From assembly GCA_002305765.1 (NCBI GenBank), contig DBQU01000118.1:1-64000 (forward strand): DNA of 64,000 nt. Direction: 5' to 3'. Position numbers and translations under genes: made by a program. Shown piece by piece: positions 58,515-64,000 of the stretch. Numbering within the stretch: position 1 is the first letter of the stretch; each line of letters starts with the position of its first letter. The notes under the pieces are model-generated. The model was not told the DNA's origin. It made no database searches and worked only from the letters and a program-made list of their open reading frames with translations. This DNA is from Deltaproteobacteria bacterium UBA1386. GTDB taxonomy: Bacteria; Desulfobacterota; Syntrophorhabdia; Syntrophorhabdales; Syntrophorhabdaceae.

Positions 58515-59366
58515 TTACCTTCTTCTGAATCCAAATCCGCCCTGATTCGTCGAGACACGCACGAACCTGTCCGTATCCTGTTCGTTCTTGAGGAGTGTCC
58601 CGAGAAAGGGGATCTCGTTGTTGATCTTCTCGATCTTGATGCCGCCGAGGGCGAGGGCCTTTATCCAGTCGAGGAGCTCGCTTGTCGACGGCCTCTTTTT
58701 CAACCCGTCCATCTCCCGTATCCAGTAGAACTTCTTCAGGGCCTCTCTGACAAGCTTGTCCTCGATGTCAGGATAATGGACCTTGATGATCTTCTCCATC
58801 ATCTCCCCATCAGGGAATTCGATGTAATAGAAGAGGCATCTTCTGAGAAACGCGTCGGGAAGTTCTTTCTCCGAGTTGCTCGTTATGATGACGATGGGCC
58901 TGTGCTTCGCCGTCACCTCCTCGTCGAGCTCGTTGATGTGAAAGCTCATCTCGTCGAGCTCGTTGAGCAGGTCGTTGGGAAACTCGATATCGGCTTTGTC
59001 GATCTCGTCGATGAGGAGGATGACCTGCTCGTCGCTCGAGAACGACTGGCCCAATTTTCCCATCTTGATGTACTGCCTGATATCGCTGATGTCCTTATCC
59101 TTGAACCGCGCGTCGTTGAGCCTCTGCACGGTATCGTACACGTAAAGGCCGTCGCGGGCCTTGGTGGTCGACTTTATGTTCCAGATCAGGAGCTTCTTGT
59201 CGAGCGCCCGGGCAATGCTGTGGGCGAGGAGTGTCTTTCCGGTGCCCGGCTCGCCTTTCACTACGAGCGGTTTCTTGAGAATCACCGCTACGTTGACAAT
59301 CTCCATGAGTGCTTTCGATGCTATGTAATCGTCGCTTCCGCTGTATCCCTGTGAACCGCCTGCCAT
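58515..59366 (-). CDS. MoxR-type AAA+ ATPase
   Basis: 283 residues. Walker A is GEPGTGKTLL and Walker B is VILLIDEIDK at about 114-123; sensor I is ITSNSEKELP. The arginine finger region is in DAFLRRCLFYYIEF. MoxR ATPases work with VWA partners to activate metalloenzymes or fold proteins. A perfect promoter and AAGGAGG ribosome-binding site precede it. Confidence 0.87.
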   Translation of the reverse strand: MAGGSQGYSGSDDYIASKALMEIVNVAVILKKPLVVKGEPGTGKTLLAHSIARALDKKLLIWNIKSTTKARDGLYVYDTVQRLNDARFKDKDISDIRQYIKMGKLGQSFSSDEQVILLIDEIDKADIEFPNDLLNELDEMSFHINELDEEVTAKHRPIVIITSNSEKELPDAFLRRCLFYYIEFPDGEMMEKIIKVHYPDIEDKLVREALKKFYWIREMDGLKKRPSTSELLDWIKALALGGIKIEKINNEIPFLGTLLKNEQDTDRFVRVSTNQGGFGFRRR

Positions 59367-59402
59367 GTGTGGCCTCCTTACGAAAGTTAAAAATTCCGCT
59401 AT

Positions 59403-59431
59403 ATTATAAGGTCTCAGCAGGCCGATGTCAA
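59403..59431 (-). promoter_or_regulatory. Consensus promoter of the moxR-coxE operon
   Basis: On the minus strand TTGACA (59431-59426), a 17-base spacer and TATAAT (59408-59403): all twelve consensus bases are present with the ideal spacing. Confidence 0.8.
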
Positions 59432-59577
59432 TGCGTAAGCCGGTCGGCGAAGTAGTTGGGTGTGGGCATACTTACCACCCCGGGGTATACCCGGAAGAAA
59501 AGGTTGCAGGCGGGGATCAGGGACCAGGAAGGCCGATGGACGGAGGTGAGACGGGTCCTGTTGCCTCTATCTTTTCC

Positions 59578-59606
59578 TTGACAAAAACCTCATGGTGATC
59601 TTTAAT
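59578..59606 (+). promoter_or_regulatory. Promoter of the aminotransferase leader
   Basis: TTGACA (59578-59583), a 17-base spacer and TTTAAT (59601-59606). Confidence 0.6.
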
Positions 59607-59695
59607 GTTCAAATGATGAAGCTATTTACAGCTTTCTTTTATTTTTTCTTCTTTAGGAGCTTGCACCCGGGCATAGCTTTGCGCTAGACAGCAAA

Positions 59696-59729
59696 GGGCC
59701 ATGGGTGCAAAGACCCATGGCCCTTTTTT
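59696..59729 (+). terminator. Intrinsic terminator 1 of the aminotransferase leader
   Basis: GGGCCATGGGT (59696-59706), loop GCAAAG, ACCCATGGCCC (59713-59723), then six Ts. An 11-bp perfect stem. Confidence 0.85.
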
Positions 59730-59735
59730 CTTGGG

Positions 59736-59768
59736 AGCCATGGGCCGAAGGGACCCATGGCTTTTTTT
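59736..59768 (+). terminator. Intrinsic terminator 2 of the aminotransferase leader
   Basis: AGCCATGGG (59736-59744) with CCCATGGCT (59754-59762), then a run of seven Ts. It shares the CCATGGG core with terminator 1, so strands of the two can also pair with each other. Confidence 0.8.
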
Positions 59769-59784
59769 ATGAAAAGGAGAGCCG

Positions 59785-60975
59785 ATGATCGTTTCGCGAC
59801 AGATCCAAAAACTGATAAGCGACCAGGAAGGGTGGACGCGGAGGATGTTCGAGGAAGGTATCAAGATAAAGAAGCTCTATGGCGAAGAGAACGTCTACGA
59901 CTTCTCGCTGGGAAATCCCGATACGGAGCCTCCGCGGGAGCTGCAGGAGATGATCGCCAGGGCACTCCTCGATCCTGTGAAGGGCATGCACCGCTACATG
60001 ACGAACAGCGGTTACGAGGAAGTGCGCCAGGAGGTCGCCGGGTACCTCGAGGAGACCTACAGCCTTCCCTTCACCGCCTCCCACGTCTTCATGACCAACG
60101 GAAGCGCCGGCGGTCTCAACATCCTTCTCAAGAGCATGCTCAACAGGGGCGACGAGATCATCGTTCCGACGCCCTTCTTCTGGGAGTTCAAGAACTACGT
60201 CGTGAACCACGGGGGCAAACTCAAGACCGTCAGGTCGAAGGATGATTTCCAGCTTGACGTCGACAGCATAGCCGCGGCCATCACCCCCAGAACGAGGGCG
60301 GTCCTCCTCAACAGCCCGAACAACCCGACGGGGGCCGTGTATTCGCAGAAGAGCATCTCCGACCTCGTCGCGCTCCTCAACGGGAAGCGCTCCCAGGGAC
60401 AGGACATATACCTTATAGCAGATGACGCATACCGGAAGCTTGTCTATGACGGCATAACCCTGCCCAATCTCTTCAAAGCCTACGACCTGACGTTCTCCAT
60501 CAACTCCCATTCGAAGGACCTCGCCCTGCCCGGGGAGCGGATCGGCTACATCGCCATCTCTCCTCGAATGTCCGACGCGGGCCTCCTCGTGTCCGGCCTG
60601 ATGATCACGCAGAGGACCCTGGGCTTCGTCAACGCCCCGGCCCTGTTCCAGCGGGTCGTCGCGAAGTTCCAGCGCACGTCGGTAGATATCGGCGAATATC
60701 AGCGAAAGAGGGACGTTCTCTACGACGCGCTGATGGAGGGCGGCTTTGAATGCGTGAAACCTGAGGGGGCGTTCTATATGTTCCCCCGCTCTCCCATCGC
60801 CGACGAACTCACCTTCGTCAGGATGCTGCAGCAGGATGAGCGGATCATGGTCGTGCCCGGAAGGGGTTTCGGAAAGAAGGGTTATTTCAGGATCGCGTAC
60901 TGCGTCCCCATGGAGACGATCGAGAAGAGTGCGCAGGGATTCATCAGAATAGGAAAACGTTTCATGAAGAGGTGA
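59785..60975 (+). CDS. PLP-dependent class I aminotransferase, first of two
   Basis: 396 residues with the aspartate/alanine aminotransferase pattern: SPNNPTGAVY, ADDAYRKLVYDG, and the PLP lysine Lys244 in NSHSKDLALPGERIGY. Cytoplasmic. AAGGAGA precedes the ATG. It is 7 bases ahead of a paralogue of similar length and residue order, so the two are a tandem duplication. The amino acid transferred is unknown. Confidence 0.85.
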   Translation: MIVSRQIQKLISDQEGWTRRMFEEGIKIKKLYGEENVYDFSLGNPDTEPPRELQEMIARALLDPVKGMHRYMTNSGYEEVRQEVAGYLEETYSLPFTASHVFMTNGSAGGLNILLKSMLNRGDEIIVPTPFFWEFKNYVVNHGGKLKTVRSKDDFQLDVDSIAAAITPRTRAVLLNSPNNPTGAVYSQKSISDLVALLNGKRSQGQDIYLIADDAYRKLVYDGITLPNLFKAYDLTFSINSHSKDLALPGERIGYIAISPRMSDAGLLVSGLMITQRTLGFVNAPALFQRVVAKFQRTSVDIGEYQRKRDVLYDALMEGGFECVKPEGAFYMFPRSPIADELTFVRMLQQDERIMVVPGRGFGKKGYFRIAYCVPMETIEKSAQGFIRIGKRFMKR

Positions 60976-60981
60976 ACAAAA

Positions 60982-62166
60982 ATGGGTATATCGAAAGCTA
61001 TCAGCAAATCGATGAGAGATTCTTCCTGGATACGGGCAATGTTCGAGGAAGGCGAGAAGATGAAGAAGATACACGGACCCGAGAACATACTCGACTTCAC
61101 ACTCGGAAACCCCGTGATGGAGCCCCCCGCCCGGTTGAAAGAGGAGCTTGTGCGCCTTGTCACCTCCGACGACCCGGGCATGCACCGCTACATGACGAAC
61201 AGCGGCTACGAGGACGTGCGCACCGAGATCGCCGAGTTCCACAGTCAAAGGACGGGATTGCCCTTCACCAGGGACCACATCGTCATGACCGTGGGGTCGG
61301 CGGGCGGGATGAACGTTGTCCTCAAGTCCCTCCTCGATCCCGGCAACGAGGTCATTGTGCTCACCCCCTTCTTCGTGGAGTTCAAGTTCTACATCGAAAA
61401 CCATGGCGGCGTGATGAAGCTCGTGCCGACGACGGAGGATTTCCACCTCGATGTCGCAAAGATCGAGGCCGCCATAACGAGAAAGACCAAGGCCATCATC
61501 ATCAACTCCCCGAACAATCCCACCGGGGTCGTCTACGGCGAGAAGGAGCTTCAAGACCTGGCGGCCGTCCTTCACAAGCGCAGGGAAAAGGGACAGCGCG
61601 TCTTCCTCCTTTCCGACGAGGCTTACAGGAAAATACTTTATGACGGCGTCGTCCTTCCCGACGTCTTCAACATCTACGAGGACACGATATCGGTGACCTC
61701 CCACTCCAAGGACCTCGCCCTGCCCGGCGAACGCATCGGCTACATAACCGCATCTCCCCGCATCACGAACCTGAAACCCCTCATGGACGCCATGATCTTC
61801 TCGAACAGGATACTGGGATTCATCAACGCCCCCGCCCTCATGCAGCGCCTCGTGAGCAGGTTCCAGAAGAACAGCGTCGACATCCTCGACTACCAGAAGA
61901 AACGTGACGCGCTCTACAACATCCTCGTCGAGGCCGGTCTCTCAGTCGTCAAACCCATGGGTGCCTTCTACATCTTTCCCAGGTCGCCCATCCCCGACGA
62001 CATCGCCTTTGTGAGGGAACTACAGAAGCACCACATCCTCGCTGTCCCCGGCGTCGGCTTCGGCACCCCGGGCCACTTCCGCCTCGCCTATTGTATCCCC
62101 ATGGATGTGATAGAGCGATCGAGGAAACACTTCCTCGAACTGGGACTCAAGAACGGGAGGAAATAA
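60982..62166 (+). CDS. PLP-dependent class I aminotransferase, second of two
   Basis: 394 residues, closely similar to the preceding gene product (shared GMHRYMTNSGYE, VGSAGGMN, INSPNNPTGVVY, LSDEAYRKILYDG). The PLP lysine is Lys243 in SHSKDLALPGERIGY. Probably co-transcribed. Differences near residues 1-40 may reflect different substrates. Confidence 0.85.
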   Translation: MGISKAISKSMRDSSWIRAMFEEGEKMKKIHGPENILDFTLGNPVMEPPARLKEELVRLVTSDDPGMHRYMTNSGYEDVRTEIAEFHSQRTGLPFTRDHIVMTVGSAGGMNVVLKSLLDPGNEVIVLTPFFVEFKFYIENHGGVMKLVPTTEDFHLDVAKIEAAITRKTKAIIINSPNNPTGVVYGEKELQDLAAVLHKRREKGQRVFLLSDEAYRKILYDGVVLPDVFNIYEDTISVTSHSKDLALPGERIGYITASPRITNLKPLMDAMIFSNRILGFINAPALMQRLVSRFQKNSVDILDYQKKRDALYNILVEAGLSVVKPMGAFYIFPRSPIPDDIAFVRELQKHHILAVPGVGFGTPGHFRLAYCIPMDVIERSRKHFLELGLKNGRK

Positions 62167-62170
62167 GAAA

Positions 62171-62462
62171 CATCTCACGCCCGCTTCGCTCGAGTGCACG
62201 GAGTTTCTGAGGAGAGCACACAGAGAAAAGATTCGGCCAGATTCCGGCGCCCGCCGGAGTCTGGCCGTCTTTGCATCCCGTCTCCGACGGGAGGGAAAGC
62301 AGAGGATGCTTTTCAGGTGGAGGGATGGGAGTGCGGGGGGGTGAGGGAGTATGGGGTTTGAGGAGACTATAGGACCTATGACTACAGGGGGGGATGAGAG
62401 GTGGATACTTTTTCAGGATAATAGGGCTATGAGGAGCGAACGCGACGAACGGGCGTGAGATA
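62171..62462. repeat. Composite structured intergenic repeat, copy D (inverted, partly deleted)
   Basis: About 290 bp in the same orientation as copy C, between convergent genes. It keeps the terminal CATCTCACGCCCGCTTCG and GGGCGTGAGATA, the hairpin CCCGTCTCCGACGGG, a damaged GGCCAG/CTGGCC hairpin and a short AGGACCTATGAC tract. It has lost the CCGCCGGAT and CCCGCCG hairpin half. Confidence 0.75.
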
Positions 62463-62470
62463 AGATCTTC

Positions 62471-63181
62471 TCAGTCTTCTAATACGCTGCAGTCGATGTT
62501 TCTTGCCAGGAGGTCCGCGAGTCTTTCCCTGTTTACGCCCTTCCCGAAGAGGTCAGGCGTGTGGGGGAAAACCCCCAGGAGGGGGACGTCGAGGTATTTC
62601 TTCAGCATGGCGGGGTTCGTCCGCGAGGCTATATCGCCCGCACCTTCCGTGTCGTTGAGGATCACGCCGAGCACCTTCGCGCCGATGGACCTCAGGTGGC
62701 CGCATGTCAGGAGGGTGTGGTTGATGGTCCCCAGGGTAAGCCTCGACACGACGATGACGGGGGCCCTCCATGCCCGGATGAGGTCGGCATAGAAGAAGCG
62801 TTCCGTGATAGGGACGAGAAGCCCACCCGCGCCCTCGACGATGACCACGTCATGGCGGGCCGCGAGGCGATCGTACAATGATGTGACGAGATCGATGTCG
62901 ATGGAAGCGTTCTCCTCGGCGGCAGCCGGTTCAGGCGCGAGCGGCGCCTTGAAGAGGTAGGGGTTTATCTCGTTGACATCGTCTTCCGAGCCTGACGCCG
63001 TTTTGAGGATCCACGTGTCGTCGAGGCCCCTGTCGCCCGCTGTTTCGATGCCGCTTTCGAAGGGCTTCATGACCCCCACATCGAGGCCTTTCACTGTCGA
63101 GAGGTAGGCGGCAATCGACGAGGAGATGATGGTCTTCCCCACACCGGTATCGGTACCCGTTACAAAAACACTTTTCATCAT
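62471..63181 (-). CDS. bioD: Dethiobiotin synthetase
   Basis: 236 residues from ATG 63181 (or 63178). P-loop GTDTGVGKT, KPFESGI with the catalytic lysine and VEGAGGLLVPI are the BioD signatures. It closes the ureido ring of dethiobiotin from 7,8-diaminononanoate, CO2 and ATP. The ATG overlaps the stop of the DUF350 gene (ATGA). No other bio genes in the window. Confidence 0.88.
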   Translation of the reverse strand: MMKSVFVTGTDTGVGKTIISSSIAAYLSTVKGLDVGVMKPFESGIETAGDRGLDDTWILKTASGSEDDVNEINPYLFKAPLAPEPAAAEENASIDIDLVTSLYDRLAARHDVVIVEGAGGLLVPITERFFYADLIRAWRAPVIVVSRLTLGTINHTLLTCGHLRSIGAKVLGVILNDTEGAGDIASRTNPAMLKKYLDVPLLGVFPHTPDLFGKGVNRERLADLLARNIDCSVLED

Positions 63182-63387
63182 CTCACTATGGCGGAGAGAA
63201 GGATCGCAAGACCCGTAAAGAGGGACGCGCATATGAGGGCCAGCGCGAAGTTGTTCTCCTCGGAGATCTTCTTTTCAAAATCGGTGGTGAAGGTAGCGCC
63301 GATCACTTTCACGGCAACGAGGGCGAGTATGATATACACCGCCGCATAGATGAGCATCTCCACCGCATTTGCGAGAACCTTCCACAT
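63178..63387 (-). CDS. DUF350-family membrane protein
   Basis: 69 residues with two membrane helices (about 9-30 and 46-67) separated by a polar loop TTDFEKKISEENNF. The pattern matches small DUF350 proteins. AGAGG precedes the ATG. It lies 12 bases after rex and is coupled to bioD. Confidence 0.75.
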   Translation of the reverse strand: MWKVLANAVEMLIYAAVYIILALVAVKVIGATFTTDFEKKISEENNFALALICASLFTGLAILLSAIVR

Positions 63388-63399
63388 GGTCGCCTCTGG

Positions 63400-64000
63400 C
63401 TAGTTCGACAAATAATATACCAGATTGTCCAGCGCGGATGTGAAGAAAAGATTTCTCAGTTTCACCTCCCCCGAGGTCCGCACGGGTGCCGGCGAGAAGT
63501 TGAGAATGCCCTTGATGTTCGCATCGATGAGCAGATCGGCGACCTTCTGGGCCTCCTGCGGAGGCGTCGTTATGATGCCGATCTCTATGTTGCGGGCCTG
63601 CACGACCTCTCTGAGGCGATTGAGATGCAGGATCTCCACCGGTTTGCCCACGCGCTCGGAGATACGCCCGATCACCTGTTCCGGATAAAGATCAAAGGCG
63701 GCAACGATCTTGTAGTTCTGTTTGAGGAAATCCTTATAGACCAGCAGGGCGCTTCCCATGTTACCGACACCGACGACGGCTATGCGCCATTCCCGGTTGA
63801 TCCCCAGTATCTCTTTGATGTGGCGCTTCAGGTCCTTCACGTTGTAGCCCATGCCGCGGATGCCGAATTCTCCGAAGTAGGCGAAATCTTTTCGCACCTG
63901 CGCCGCGTTGACATTGCAGATGCTGGCGATCACGGCGCTCGAGGCGACCTTTTCGCTCTTGCCCTCGAGATCGACCATACACTTGAGATAGCTCGAAAGC
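63400..64000 (-). CDS. rex: Redox-sensing transcriptional repressor Rex (5' end beyond window)
   Basis: The visible part is about 200 residues; the frame stays open to the window edge (LSSYLKCM precedes MVDLEG), so the N-terminus is cut off. The DNA-binding winged helix includes VNAAQVRKDFAYFGEFGIRG. The Rossmann NADH-binding part has VVGVGNMGSALL. Rex represses fermentative and respiratory genes and is released by NADH. It is first in an operon with DUF350 and bioD. Confidence 0.92.
   Translation of the reverse strand, partial: LSSYLKCMVDLEGKSEKVASSAVIASICNVNAAQVRKDFAYFGEFGIRGMGYNVKDLKRHIKEILGINREWRIAVVGVGNMGSALLVYKDFLKQNYKIVAAFDLYPEQVIGRISERVGKPVEILHLNRLREVVQARNIEIGIITTPPQEAQKVADLLIDANIKGILNFSPAPVRTSGEVKLRNLFFTSALDNLVYYLSN

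Larger units (their letters stand above)
59613..59784 (+). promoter_or_regulatory. Attenuator-type leader with antiterminator and tandem terminators
   Basis: The transcribed leader contains TTGCACCC (59661-59668), complementary to GGGTGCAA (59703-59710), with an inner hairpin CTTTGC/GCAAAG (59677-59696). That long-range pairing excludes the terminator hairpin GGGCCATGGGT/ACCCATGGCCC. A second terminator follows before the ribosome-binding site. It is arranged like a transcriptional riboswitch or attenuator. I do not recognise a known ligand class. Confidence 0.6.

Noticed and set aside
1..64000. tRNA, rRNA, transposase and phage structural genes
   Set aside because: None was recognised on reading both strands, although short tRNAs could be missed without a search program.

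Overview
The window is GC-rich, densely coded DNA from a strictly anaerobic bacterium. The gene content points to a syntrophic deltaproteobacterial (Desulfobacterota, Syntrophorhabdus-like) organism: a flavin-based electron-bifurcation operon (HdrA, MvhD-like protein, TusA-like protein, Mo/W oxidoreductase), an ATP-dependent acyl-CoA dehydratase-type activase with a double-cubane partner, a GGGtGRT/IscU-like pair, a Rex redox repressor, and a joint succinate dehydrogenase/Rieske/cytochrome b operon. No rRNA or tRNA gene, insertion sequence, phage gene or CRISPR array was recognised. The taxonomic call is inference from gene content only.

Layout: 30-2818 (minus) is a chelatase-like AAA ATPase and a VWA protein. 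3627-4066 is copy A of a structured intergenic repeat. 4087-10954 is a promoter, a structured leader with an intrinsic terminator, a decayed gene start, then hdrA, an mvhD-like gene, a tusA-like gene and a molybdopterin oxidoreductase. 10987-16057 begins with a second copy of the same promoter and leader, followed by an activase, a dehydratase/double-cubane protein and a three-gene ABC importer. 16977-20529 holds a VOC protein and a hybrid histidine kinase. 21128-28445 is a run of metabolic genes: a glutaminase-dead PurF paralogue, a radical SAM-methyltransferase fusion, a glucokinase, a stand-alone GMP synthase ATP-PPase, GNAT, UspA and a small monomer-type protein. 28449-28628 is a candidate small RNA. 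29061-36814 is a mixture of small regulators, a HAD protein, GGGtGRT/IscU-like, a metallopeptidase, an aminopeptidase-like lipoprotein and a NusA-like/TrbI-like pair.

37050-41576 encodes succinate dehydrogenase, a Rieske protein, cytochrome b and a small membrane protein as one overlapping operon, which could carry electrons between succinate/fumarate, quinone and a high-potential acceptor. 41612-43504 is a degenerate type IIG methylase-like protein. 43648-49953 (minus) includes recO, mobB, a NUDIX hydrolase, a VIT/VWA protein, a TPR lipoprotein and an HDOD protein. 50062-53489 is an ECF sigma factor with its anti-sigma protein and a region-2-only sigma-like gene. 53508-59366 (minus) holds two Lys/Ala/Pro-rich histone-like genes, a TVP38 membrane protein, a PilB with a cyclic-nucleotide domain and a MoxR/CoxE pair. 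59578-62166 is an attenuator-type leader ahead of two tandem aminotransferases. 62471-64000 (minus) is bioD, a DUF350 gene and the 5'-truncated rex.

The most notable patterns lie outside proteins: (i) two homologous promoter-leader-terminator modules driving two different redox operons, each followed by the remains of the same kind of gene start; (ii) a roughly 440-bp composite repeat in four copies, three of them between convergent genes; (iii) several other inverted-repeat families built from short repeated words that overlap stop codons; and (iv) a leader with competing antiterminator and tandem terminators before the aminotransferases.
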